A DNA stretch of 17,914 nucleotides from an uncultured Candidatus Melainabacteria bacterium (GTDB lineage: Bacteria; Cyanobacteriota; Vampirovibrionia; Gastranaerophilales; Gastranaerophilaceae): the NCBI GenBank assembly GCA_934773085.1, contig CAKVMU010000006.1:1-17914 (forward strand). Reading direction: 5' to 3'. The notes under the pieces were generated by a model, which had not been told where the DNA came from, did no database searches, and saw only the letters and a list, made by a program, of their open reading frames with translations. This document shows, piece by piece, positions 1 to 6,486 of the stretch (the first letter of the stretch is position 1; each line of letters begins with the position of its first letter). Both the position numbers and the translations under genes were made by a program.

Positions 1-67
1 GGTATTCAACATCGTGTATTCTAGCTGTGATTGAAAGCAATCTTGCTTGCGAAGCTGCCATTCCCAT
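1..67 (-). CDS. N-terminus of an uncharacterised protein starting MGMAASQAR (partial)
   Basis: Reading the minus strand from an ATG at 65-67 gives 22 uninterrupted codons, beginning MGMAASQARLLSITAR, that run off the left edge. An AAGGAC Shine-Dalgarno-like sequence (about 77-82) lies 9 nt before the ATG. From memory, very similar starts occur on small hypothetical proteins in Gastranaerophilales and some other bacteria, sometimes compared with flagellin- or hook-like secreted proteins. I cannot confirm that here and assign no function. The gene is divergent from the oppA-like gene at 257, and a close HLR1-like direct repeat lies between them at 148-163. Too little is visible to judge domains or length. 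The reading frame, the SD and the recognisable start make a real gene likely. Confidence 0.7.
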   Translation of the reverse strand, partial: MGMAASQARLLSITARIHDVEY

Positions 68-95
68 AGTTTTTTGTCCTTAAATTGGTCCCTTT

Positions 96-123
96 AGTAT
101 GTATTACGGCAATTTTTGGGCAA
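96..123 (-). promoter_or_regulatory. Possible promoter of the truncated minus-strand gene
   Basis: On the minus strand TTGCCC (118-123) and CATACT (96-101) are separated by 16 nt, giving a start site near 88 and a short leader before the ATG at 67. The match is only moderate. The HLR1-like box at 148-163 would sit upstream of the -35, an activator-like position. Confidence 0.3.
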
Positions 124-147
124 AACTTTAATATTTTGATTCAAATC

Positions 148-163
148 TTTACATTTCGTTACA
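148..163 (+). promoter_or_regulatory. HLR1-like direct repeat (candidate OmpR/PhoB-type regulator site)
   Basis: TTTACA-TTTC-GTTACA: two TTACA half-sites, each preceded by G/T, with a 10-nt repeat period. From memory this fits the cyanobacterial HLR1 element bound by the response regulator RpaB, (G/T)TTACA(A/T)(A/T)NN(G/T)TTACA. It sits between the divergent genes starting at 67 (minus) and 257 (plus). That the site is functional and which regulator binds are inference. Confidence 0.45.
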
Positions 164-256
164 TGAACTACCTACTTAAACCCAATGAATTTAAAACTTG
201 CAAATTTATCTACTTATGCACTTATCACGATAGGTTAAATATGTTATTCTTTTCTT

Positions 257-2095
257 ATGAAGAAAATTTTGACCGTTTTTTTTATATTGTTGATTGTGGG
301 TGGTGGGATAAAATTATGTTTACGAAAAGATGTTCCGGAAAAAATTCCGCCTACGGTTGTTACTATGAATTCCGAGGAGGTTAAGTATCCGGAAGCGAAC
401 AAAAATGTTGTGTTAAACGGGATTGATTATCTGCAATCAGAAGCGCCTGTTGGAACTTTTGGTGGCGAGATGGTGATTTCTACAATCGGAGAAGGACCAA
501 AAACTTTCAATCCTTGTAATACAAAGGATGCAACTTCTTCTGCAATGGCGGGGCTTTTGTATGACGGGCTATTGACAACAGATGCGAGGGATGGAAAGGT
601 TATTCCGCTGTTGGCTAAGGATTTCAGTGTTGATGGTAATGATTACACAATCCACTTGAGAAGAGGCGTAAAATGGACAGATGGTAAACCTATAACTGCA
701 GACGATGTCATTTATACTTATGAAGAAATCGTTTTTAAAGGATTGGGAAACCCTGCTACGATGGATGCAATGACTGTTGACGGAAAGCTCCCGAATCTCA
801 CAAAAATCGATGATTATACGGTAAAATTTACAACTCCGAAACCATTTGCACCTTTTTTGAGGCAATTAACCTATCCGATTGTGCCAAAACATTATTTCAA
901 GCCGTATTCAGATAAAGGGGATTCTGTGTTTAATGCATTTTTGAGTCCGAATACAGATCCAAAAACAATTGTATCGAACGGAGCGTTTGTATTAAAAGAA
1001 TATGTTGCTGCTCAGAGAGTTGTTTTTGTGCGCAATCCGAATTATTACAAGATAAATTTGAAGAACGAAAAGTTACCATATTTGGATAAATTGGTATATT
1101 TGATAGTTGGTGATACTAATAACGAGATTTTGAAATTTGAAGCGGGAGAGATTGATGTTCTTGGCATAAGAGGTTCAAATGTCGCACGGTATAAATTAAA
1201 AGAACCAACTTCTAATTATCGGATATACAACTTAGGTGCTGATACAGGGACCTTGTTTTTGGTTATCAACTTGAATAATCGAAAAAATAGTGAAGGACAT
1301 TGGAATGTATCACCTGTTAAGCAAAAATGGTTTTCTAACAGAGATTTTAGGGCTGCTATAGATTGGGCTGTTGATAGAAAAGGAATGGTTCAAAATATTG
1401 CGCAAGGTGTCGCAGAACCATTATTTACGGCAGAGAGTTTGAATTCTATATATTTGAATAAGTATATCAAAGGACATCCTGCTGACAAAAATGTGTCTAA
1501 AGAATGTTTGGCAAAAGCAGGCTTTACTCTGAAAAATGGTGTTTTGTACGACAAAGATGGCAATCGTGTAGAATTTGACCTGTATACAAACGCCGGCGCA
1601 TTGGAGCGTGAAGCTGTCGGAGTTATGATTAAACAGGACTTAGAAGACTTAGGTATGAAGGTTAACTTTAAACCGGTAGAGTTTAATTCACTTGTTAATA
1701 AATTATCAAATACAAATGATTGGGATATGGCGATAATGGGTTTGACAGGCTCTCCGTTGGAACCTCATGACGGAAAAAATGTTTGGAAATCAACAGGTCC
1801 ATTGCATTTGTTTAACCAACGTCCACAAGGGTATAAGATTGACGATAGGTTGACTTGGGAGAAAGAACTGGATGATATCTTTGAACAAGGAGCATTGAAG
1901 CTTACGTATGAGGAGAGAAAACCTTTGTATGATAGGTATCAAACCATTATTTATGACCAAAAACCGATTATCTATTTGTATTCACCGATACGAATTACTG
2001 CGATTAGGAAAAAGTTTAAAAATATTTATCCGTCAACTCTGAGCGGTCTTGTGTATAATCTTGAAGAAATCTATGTCGATAAGGGGGAGAAATAG
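257..2095 (+). CDS. OppA/DppA-like extracellular solute-binding protein of a peptide-type ABC importer
   Basis: A 612-aa protein of the family-5 solute-binding class (SBP_bac_5), which captures oligopeptides or related ligands outside the membrane for import. Residues 4-21 form an uncleaved anchor or signal-like helix. There is a Cys at 22, but the context (IKLC) is a poor lipobox, so lipoprotein status is doubtful. The mature part shows typical family features: a GPKTFNPCN segment, LLYDGLLTTD, WTDGKPITADDV and a VxxxNPNYYK-type region. The length is normal to slightly long for this family. The start at 257 is chosen because it gives the signal helix, although no convincing Shine-Dalgarno precedes it, unlike nearly all other genes here. 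Four nucleotides separate it from the permease gene, so it is the first gene of an operon. The ligand cannot be read from sequence. Confidence 0.9.
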   Translation: MKKILTVFFILLIVGGGIKLCLRKDVPEKIPPTVVTMNSEEVKYPEANKNVVLNGIDYLQSEAPVGTFGGEMVISTIGEGPKTFNPCNTKDATSSAMAGLLYDGLLTTDARDGKVIPLLAKDFSVDGNDYTIHLRRGVKWTDGKPITADDVIYTYEEIVFKGLGNPATMDAMTVDGKLPNLTKIDDYTVKFTTPKPFAPFLRQLTYPIVPKHYFKPYSDKGDSVFNAFLSPNTDPKTIVSNGAFVLKEYVAAQRVVFVRNPNYYKINLKNEKLPYLDKLVYLIVGDTNNEILKFEAGEIDVLGIRGSNVARYKLKEPTSNYRIYNLGADTGTLFLVINLNNRKNSEGHWNVSPVKQKWFSNRDFRAAIDWAVDRKGMVQNIAQGVAEPLFTAESLNSIYLNKYIKGHPADKNVSKECLAKAGFTLKNGVLYDKDGNRVEFDLYTNAGALEREAVGVMIKQDLEDLGMKVNFKPVEFNSLVNKLSNTNDWDMAIMGLTGSPLEPHDGKNVWKSTGPLHLFNQRPQGYKIDDRLTWEKELDDIFEQGALKLTYEERKPLYDRYQTIIYDQKPIIYLYSPIRITAIRKKFKNIYPSTLSGLVYNLEEIYVDKGEK

Positions 2096-2099
2096 ACTG

Positions 2100-3071
2100 A
2101 TGAGCTTTTTGAAATATGTAACAAAAAGAATTATACAGACAATACCTCTTCTGATACTCGTGTCTATGATAAGCTTTTTTATCATCCGTTTATCTCCGAT
2201 TGATCCGATTGCAGAATTGCGCTTGAATCCGTCAATTTCGCAAGAAACCTTGAACAAGGAGATAAAAAGATTAAACTTGGATAAGCCGATTTATATTCAA
2301 TATTTATCTTGGGCAAAGTCTTTTGTTAAAGGTGATTTGGGATATACAACTGCCGGCGAAAAGGTTTCTGTAAAGCTCAAGGAACGTATTCCAAATACGC
2401 TGTTGCTGACCTTTGTTGTAATATTTATGACATGGTCGGTCGGAATTCCGCTAGGTATAGTTTCTGCCATTAAAAAAGAATCTGCTTTTGACAGGTTGTT
2501 GACTATACTTGCAAGTGTGGGAATGGCGATTCCTTCCTTCTTTTTCGCTATATTGATGTTGATATTTGCGGTTAAATCAGGTTGGTTCCCTGTTGGTGGG
2601 CTTACAAGTTATAATTTTAGCGAAATGTCTTTTTTCGGAAAAATTTTGGACTTGGCTAAACATTTGGTTTTGCCATCATTGGTTTTGTTTACGATTTCGC
2701 TATCCGGATTGCAGCGGCAAATGAGAGCTAATATGCTTGAGGTGTTGGATAGTGATTATATTAAATTTGCCAGAGCAAAAGGTTTGAGTGAAAGCAAGGT
2801 TATTTTTAAACATGCACTTCGTAATGCGGTAAACCCTATGATTACACTACTCGGTTTTGAATTTGCAGGTTTGTTGAGCGGGGCTGCTTTGACAGAATAT
2901 GTATTCCAGTATCCGGGATTAGGGCGCCTTATCCTTGAGGCTGTGATGAAATCTGACATAAATTTGGTTATGGCATCGCTTATGATGGGAACAATAATGC
3001 TGATTCTCGGGAACTTGTTGGCTGATATTTTGTTGATGATAACAGATCCAAGGCTTAGGAATGGGGGCTGA
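2100..3071 (+). CDS. OppB/DppB-like ABC transporter permease
   Basis: A 323-aa inner-membrane permease subunit of a peptide/nickel-type (BPD_transp_1) ABC importer. The N-terminal helix (RIIQTIPLLILVSMISFFII) is the family's usual first membrane segment. Further segments follow, and a clear EAA loop appears late (ARAKGLSESKVIFKHALRNA), the contact site for the ATPase. The chosen ATG at 2100 lies 10 nt after GGGGGAG (2083-2089) and gives the canonical start MSFLKYVTKRI. An upstream in-frame ATG at 2049 would add 17 residues lying inside the oppA-like gene and has no matching SD. It is tightly spaced after the binding-protein gene and 2 nt before the second permease, so the three genes are very likely co-transcribed. 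Substrate unknown; peptides are most likely by family. Confidence 0.9.
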   Translation: MSFLKYVTKRIIQTIPLLILVSMISFFIIRLSPIDPIAELRLNPSISQETLNKEIKRLNLDKPIYIQYLSWAKSFVKGDLGYTTAGEKVSVKLKERIPNTLLLTFVVIFMTWSVGIPLGIVSAIKKESAFDRLLTILASVGMAIPSFFFAILMLIFAVKSGWFPVGGLTSYNFSEMSFFGKILDLAKHLVLPSLVLFTISLSGLQRQMRANMLEVLDSDYIKFARAKGLSESKVIFKHALRNAVNPMITLLGFEFAGLLSGAALTEYVFQYPGLGRLILEAVMKSDINLVMASLMMGTIMLILGNLLADILLMITDPRLRNGG

Positions 3072-3073
3072 TT

Positions 3074-4138
3074 ATGGAACTTTTGAGGAAAATTTTTAAG
3101 GATAAGTTCGCAAAATCGGCATTCATAGTGCTTGCTGTTTTGTATGCGGTAATTTTATTTGCGGATTTTATTGCTCCGTATTCTAATACTTATGCAAACA
3201 GAGATATGTCTTACGCTCCTCCGTCAAAGGTTTATACGATAGATGAGAACGGACGATTATCAAGACCGTATACGTATGATTACGTAAGGGAATTTGAACC
3301 GTCTTTGATGCAAACCGTTTACAAACAGGATAGAGGGCAAAAACACTATATAAAACTCTTCCCAAAGGCTGAAGGATACAAAATTTTTGGTCTGGTGACA
3401 ACTCATCGTCACCTGTTTGGAACAGACGGACAACTTTACTTGTTAGGCACAGATATAAACGGTCGAGATGTTTTTTCCAGACTCCTTTTTGGCGGTCGAA
3501 TCTCAATGACTGTTGGATTTCTGTCTCTTCTGATAGTTTTTCCGATAGGGCTTTTGTATGGTGGTATTTCCGGATATTTTGGCGGTGTTGTGGATAGTCT
3601 TATGATGCGTTTTGCAGAAGCGATTATGGCAATTCCGAGTTTTTATTTGTTGATTATACTTGCGGCGGTCTTGCCTTCCGGCATGACAAGTGTACAAAGA
3701 TTTGCACTAATAGTTGTAATATTGGCACTAATTGGTTGGGCGGGTTTTGCCAGAGTCGTTCGTGGTATGGTTTTGTCCATAAAAAAAGAAGATTTTGTTC
3801 AAGCTGAAAAAACAATGGGTGCTTCTGATTTAAGAATAATTTTGAGACATATTATTCCTCAAACAACAAGTTATGTGATTATAGCGATGACTCTTGCGGT
3901 TCCGTCATATATTTTGGCAGAATCCGGATTGAGTTTCTTAGGATTGGGGATTCAACAGCCGGATGCAAGCTGGGGTAATATGTTAAAAGAAGCTCAAGAG
4001 TTTACGAATATTTTATACAGACCGTGGTTATTAACTCCGGGGGTTTTGATATTTATCGCCGTGCTTTCATTTAATCTTCTTGGAGACGCAATTCGTGATT
4101 TCCTTGACCCTAAGGGGGGTAAAGGGGTAAAGGGGTAA
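3074..4138 (+). CDS. OppC/DppC-like ABC transporter permease with long first external loop
   Basis: A 354-aa second permease subunit pairing with the product of the preceding gene. It has an N-terminal helix (about 13-32) and then an enlarged soluble loop (about 35-125, with YAPPSKVYTIDENGR), which is known in a subset of peptide-type permeases. The core follows, entered at HLFGTDxxGRDVFSRLLFGGR. The EAA loop is AEKTMGASDLRIILRHIIPQ. The conserved end ...GDAIRDFLDP is followed only by KGGKGVKG, which is encoded by an 8-bp tandem repeat (TAAAGGGG) that also supplies the stop codon. The native 3' end therefore seems to have been replaced or extended by repeat DNA. No oppD/oppF-type ATPase gene follows; the ATPases must be encoded elsewhere if the system works. 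Confidence 0.9.
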   Translation: MELLRKIFKDKFAKSAFIVLAVLYAVILFADFIAPYSNTYANRDMSYAPPSKVYTIDENGRLSRPYTYDYVREFEPSLMQTVYKQDRGQKHYIKLFPKAEGYKIFGLVTTHRHLFGTDGQLYLLGTDINGRDVFSRLLFGGRISMTVGFLSLLIVFPIGLLYGGISGYFGGVVDSLMMRFAEAIMAIPSFYLLIILAAVLPSGMTSVQRFALIVVILALIGWAGFARVVRGMVLSIKKEDFVQAEKTMGASDLRIILRHIIPQTTSYVIIAMTLAVPSYILAESGLSFLGLGIQQPDASWGNMLKEAQEFTNILYRPWLLTPGVLIFIAVLSFNLLGDAIRDFLDPKGGKGVKG

Positions 4139-4162
4139 AGGGGTAAATATAGGGGTAAAGGG
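4111..4162 (+). repeat. Short tandem repeat, 8-bp unit TAAAGGGG, at the oppC 3' end
   Basis: Three perfect copies of TAAAGGGG (4120-4143) are flanked by degenerate copies on both sides (TAAGGGGGG before; TAAATATAGGGG and TAAAGGG after). The oppC-like stop codon TAA (4136-4138) is the first part of the third unit. Because 8 is not a multiple of 3, successive units place TAA in each frame, so change in copy number would alter the protein tail by only a few residues. Confidence 0.9.
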
Positions 4163-4285
4163 AATTGGGTTGGTTTGTAGTGACTACGAGTTTGGCGTAT
4201 TTGAGTGATCAAGCGAACAAGAAATTCACACCGTCTTCCTGAGCACAGCGCAGGATTGCAGGGGCTTATAGTCATATGCAAAAAG

Positions 4286-4326
4286 TGCCACGTCTTTGCG
4301 AGGAGCGAAGCGACGTGGCAATCCAG
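4286..4326. repeat. Palindromic dispersed element (GCGAGGAGCGAAGCGAC type)
   Basis: TGCCACGTC (4286-4294) and GACGTGGCA (4312-4320) form a perfect 9-bp inverted repeat around a 17-nt centre containing GCGAGGAGCGAAGC, followed by ATCCAG. From memory, the string TTGCGAGGAGCGAAGCGACG...GCAATC is an intergenic repeat found in many copies in quite unrelated bacterial genomes. Only one copy is in this window, so its dispersed nature here is inference. Confidence 0.7.
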
Positions 4327-4376
4327 AATGAAAAAAGACGACTGTTATATTATCATCAGTTATCCCCTCATCCTAA

Positions 4377-4397
4377 CCTTCTCCCGCTGGGAGAAGG
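4377..4397. repeat. Perfect hairpin of CCTTCTCCC type
   Basis: CCTTCTCCC-GCT-GGGAGAAGG: a 9-bp perfect stem with a 3-nt loop, preceded by CCCCTCATCCTAA. Both parts resemble a common intergenic repeat of the CCCTCACCCTAACCCTCTCCC kind. Neither side has a U-run, so it is unlikely to be a simple terminator. Confidence 0.65.
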
Positions 4398-4409
4398 AAT
4401 ATAAACACA

Positions 4410-4437
4410 ACGGCGGAAGTATTTATACTTCCGCCGT
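4410..4437 (-). terminator. Rho-independent terminator of the 505-aa minus-strand gene
   Basis: ACGGCGGAAGTA (4410-4421) pairs perfectly with TACTTCCGCCGT (4426-4437), a 12-bp stem with a 4-nt loop. On the minus strand it is followed by TTGTGTTTAT. It starts 26 nt past the stop codon of the minus-strand gene. The plus-strand side lacks a U-run, so its direction is minus. Confidence 0.85.
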
Positions 4438-4463
4438 CATATATACAATCTATGGAAATTGAC

Positions 4464-5981
4464 TTACTTCATCAAGTCTTCAAGATCACCAAGAATACCT
4501 TCGTGATTTTTACCGCAGTTGCATTCGCAAGTTACTTTACCTGTAACGTCAACTGTAACCTTGTGGTCTTTGATTGCAGCAAGGATATCATCCAATTTGG
4601 CAAGGATTTTATCTAATTTGTCTAACAATTTGCCTTCATCAATAGAACCTGCTTTGTTTCCGATTTTATTCAGCACGTTCATAATGCTGTTGTATCTTTC
4701 ATCGTTTTTACCGAATTCATCTTCAAGTTTAGCTAATATAGCTTTTGTCGTAACATTTACAACATCCATCTTGCCGTCAATACTTGTTAATGTGTCACCA
4801 TTTTTCTTAGATTGTTCAAGCAGTGCTTTCACCATCGCTTCAAGACCGGACAAGTCAATGTTATCGCCGTCAAGTTTGATGTTGCCCATTGCTTCAATAA
4901 TTGCTTTGGTATTTTCGCCTTGGTTTTTAATAACTTTTTCCAGTAATGCACGGATTCCATCTGAGCCTTCAGCACCTTTGTTAATAGCTTCAAGAACAGC
5001 TGAGAAGTTTCTGTTCATTTCGTAACCGACTGCTGCGATGTAGTTAAGGATTTCTTTTCCGAGAGCATTAGCATCACTACCGTTCTTGTCAACGAGTTGA
5101 ATCAATTGTTCAAGAAGTGCATGTGTTTTTTCATCCATTTCTTTGTTTTGAGTTATTGATTGTTGTAATAATCCTAAAATTTGGTTAAGTGTGTCTTTAG
5201 CACCATCATCTTTACAGCCGTTAAGTTTATCAAGAATTTGGTTCAATAGTTCTTGATTTCCCGCAGAAATCTTATTGCCGTCCTTTACTGCATCCAGAAT
5301 ATCTTTCAGATATCCCATTGCGGCATCATTATTGCCAACGAGTTTTTCTAAAATTTCGGTCTGTTTTGATTCTTCAATATTTATTTTTGTCAGAAGTTCT
5401 AAAATTTCTCCGGATTTTCTGCCGTTTTCAATCAGCAAATCAACTATTTTATTAATTGATTCTCCTTGTAACACCAATTGATTGTAAATGTCTTCAATTT
5501 TATCATTTTTGTAGTCAATCTTAATATTTACATTTTGATCGATGTCAATATTATTGAATCCTTTGCTACAGCTAGACAAACCAACAACTGCACCAAGTGC
5601 TAACAAACCTTTGCCGACAGCACCTGCGACGCCACCAGCTAATGCAGATACACCAACGTAAGGTGCTGCAACAATAGCTGCGCCAACACCCAGAGCTCCA
5701 AGAGCGACTGCACCAGCAGTATTTTCTTTTGCCCAATTTTTAGCTTTTTGCCAAAATCCCGGTTTTTCTTCTTGCTTTGGAGTTTCCTTTGCCTCAACTT
5801 TTGCCGGAGTGATAAAATTATCTCCGATTGGAGGCAGTTCTCCACCAAAAGCCTTTGCCAAAGCTTCTTTTTCTGCTTTAGTTAAACCTTGCATTTCAGA
5901 TTCGGTAATTTTGCCGTCTTTAACAATGCCTTCCAGCTTTGCTCTGACGTCTGGATTAACTCCATCAAAATTCAATCCCAT
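4464..5981 (-). CDS. Uncharacterised 505-aa protein: hydrophobic Gly/Ala segment plus long helical region and CxCxC end
   Basis: I do not recognise the family. Visible layout: residues 1-50 are helical and acidic with one EF-hand-like half loop (VKDGKITESE); 58-86 form a Lys/Glu/Pro linker ending in an amphipathic FWQKAKNWAKEN; 89-137 are a continuous Gly/Ala/Val hydrophobic stretch long enough for two membrane passes, ending LSSC (135-138), a lipobox-like string that is oddly placed. A short polar strand-like section (IDIDQNVNIKID) follows. Residues ~160-465 are a Leu/Ile/Lys/Glu/Asn-rich region of predicted helices with recurring LLxxIL...L patterns, probably coiled coil or helical repeats. 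The end carries CECNC (485-489) and a His. The start is supported by AAAGGAG (5993-5999), 11 nt upstream. It is a single-gene unit with its own terminator. A surface or secreted membrane-interacting protein is possible, but function is unknown. Confidence 0.85.
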   Translation of the reverse strand: MGLNFDGVNPDVRAKLEGIVKDGKITESEMQGLTKAEKEALAKAFGGELPPIGDNFITPAKVEAKETPKQEEKPGFWQKAKNWAKENTAGAVALGALGVGAAIVAAPYVGVSALAGGVAGAVGKGLLALGAVVGLSSCSKGFNNIDIDQNVNIKIDYKNDKIEDIYNQLVLQGESINKIVDLLIENGRKSGEILELLTKINIEESKQTEILEKLVGNNDAAMGYLKDILDAVKDGNKISAGNQELLNQILDKLNGCKDDGAKDTLNQILGLLQQSITQNKEMDEKTHALLEQLIQLVDKNGSDANALGKEILNYIAAVGYEMNRNFSAVLEAINKGAEGSDGIRALLEKVIKNQGENTKAIIEAMGNIKLDGDNIDLSGLEAMVKALLEQSKKNGDTLTSIDGKMDVVNVTTKAILAKLEDEFGKNDERYNSIMNVLNKIGNKAGSIDEGKLLDKLDKILAKLDDILAAIKDHKVTVDVTGKVTCECNCGKNHEGILGDLEDLMK

Positions 5982-6011
5982 AGTTCTACATACTCCTTTC
6001 TTTATATTTTC

Positions 6012-6039
6012 ATACTAAATTAATACTACTTTTCTACAA
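6012..6039 (-). promoter_or_regulatory. Possible promoter of the 505-aa gene
   Basis: On the minus strand TTGTAG (6034-6039) and TAGTAT (6012-6017) are 16 nt apart, placing the start a few bases before the SD. It is a weak match in AT-rich DNA. Confidence 0.3.
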
Positions 6040-6092
6040 TTTCTATGTTTAACGGCAAATTTTTGTAAAACTTTAGGAAATTTTGAAATCTT

Positions 6093-6108
6093 GTTACAAA
6101 AGTTTACA
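6093..6108 (+). promoter_or_regulatory. HLR1-like direct repeat (candidate OmpR/PhoB-type regulator site)
   Basis: GTTACA-AAAG-TTTACA: two (G/T)TTACA half-sites with a 10-nt period, matching the remembered core consensus of cyanobacterial HLR1 at every fixed position. It lies in the 205-bp gap between the divergent 505-aa (minus) and 77-aa (plus) genes, 33 nt upstream of a plausible plus-strand -35. Function inferred. Confidence 0.5.
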
Positions 6109-6140
6109 GTGTGGAGGCTTAAATTCAACTAAAAGATTGA

Positions 6141-6169
6141 TTGAATTATTTTAAGAAAAGTTTTATTCT
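6141..6169 (+). promoter_or_regulatory. Possible sigma70-type promoter of the 77-aa gene
   Basis: TTGAAT (6141-6146), a 17-nt spacer and TATTCT (6164-6169), just upstream of the AAAGAGG ribosome-binding site of the gene starting at 6187. The leader would be short. The HLR1-like box at 6093-6108 is upstream, in an activator-like position. Confidence 0.4.
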
Positions 6170-6186
6170 ATTCAAAGAGGTCTTTA

Positions 6187-6420
6187 GTGAACAACAAACA
6201 ACTATTAAAAAAACGAATACAACATATTGAATTACAGATTAAAAAGTTGAATACGCAAGCTTCAAGCAACGCTGTTTGCGAAGATTTGTACAATTCGCTT
6301 ATACTTCAAAAAGCTGTATTGAAAAAACAGCTTGAAAATCTGGATAAAAACCCTATTATAGAAGGCATAAAAAAGGTTCTGCCTAAGAAAGAAAAATTAA
6401 TCTGCGATTATTTTAATTAA
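6187..6420 (+). CDS. Small coiled-coil protein of unknown function (77 aa)
   Basis: A 77-aa, Lys/Leu/Gln-rich protein starting with GTG, preceded by AAAGAGG (6174-6180) with a 6-nt spacing. Residues 1-28 and 40-53 look like two amphipathic helices (LLKKRIQHIELQIKKL and LQKAVLKKQLENL) separated by a short polar loop with one Cys, consistent with a helical hairpin. The tail is basic. No enzymatic motif is visible and I do not recognise a family. It diverges from the 505-aa gene and shares with it a region carrying an HLR1-like box. It is followed after 66 bp by the transketolase-like gene, which has its own promoter. The good SD and helical composition support a real gene. Confidence 0.7.
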   Translation: MNNKQLLKKRIQHIELQIKKLNTQASSNAVCEDLYNSLILQKAVLKKQLENLDKNPIIEGIKKVLPKKEKLICDYFN

Positions 6421-6459
6421 ACTGTAGGTTAAAAATTTTTAGGATATTTTACGGCTTTA

Positions 6460-6468
6460 TGGTATAAT
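6460..6468 (+). promoter_or_regulatory. Extended -10 promoter of the transketolase-ftsE-ftsX operon
   Basis: TGGTATAAT is a perfect TATAAT (6463-6468) with the TGn extension at 6460-6462. No good -35 lies 16-18 nt upstream (AT-rich TAGGAT), as is common for extended -10 promoters. The GAGGGGG ribosome-binding site (6475-6481) and the ATG at 6487 follow directly, leaving a very short leader. Confidence 0.6.
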
Positions 6469-6486
6469 GCTCTTGAGGGGGTATTA

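Larger units (their letters stand above)
4139..4463. other. Non-coding stretch built of dispersed/palindromic repeats
   Basis: About 325 bp without a supportable gene. It holds, in order: the end of the TAAAGGGG repeat; an unassigned stretch; an imperfect hairpin CCTGAGC-ACA-GCGCAGG (4238-4254); a palindromic element (4286-4326); a perfect 9-bp hairpin (4377-4397); and the terminator of the minus-strand gene on the right (4410-4437). Short open frames across it (for example 4205-4462 plus and 3994-4281 minus) have repeat-derived composition and I do not regard them as genes. Confidence 0.75.

Noticed and set aside
85..384. 99-aa plus-strand open frame
   Set aside because: It overlaps the signal helix of the oppA-like gene in another frame, has no SD or recognisable motif, and its composition is that of AT-rich non-coding DNA.
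4111..4162. CRISPR-like or telomere-like array
   Set aside because: The unit is only 8 bp, copies are adjacent without spacers and few in number; it is a simple tandem repeat.
3994..4281. 95-aa minus-strand and 85-aa plus-strand (4205-4462) open frames in the repeat region
   Set aside because: They read through tandem repeats and palindromes; the products are Pro/Leu or Arg/Ser runs with no SD.
4286..4320. Transposable-element terminal repeat
   Set aside because: No transposase, no paired distant end and no target duplication are visible; it behaves like a short stand-alone palindromic repeat.
4519..5025. 168-aa plus-strand frame opposite the 505-aa gene
   Set aside because: It is the antisense mirror of a strongly structured helical coding sequence that has a clear SD and terminator on the minus strand.
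5568..5579. Lipobox-like LSSC as a lipoprotein processing site in the 505-aa protein
   Set aside because: It lies at residues 135-138 behind a long soluble N-terminus, not after an N-terminal signal peptide, so processing by signal peptidase II is unlikely.
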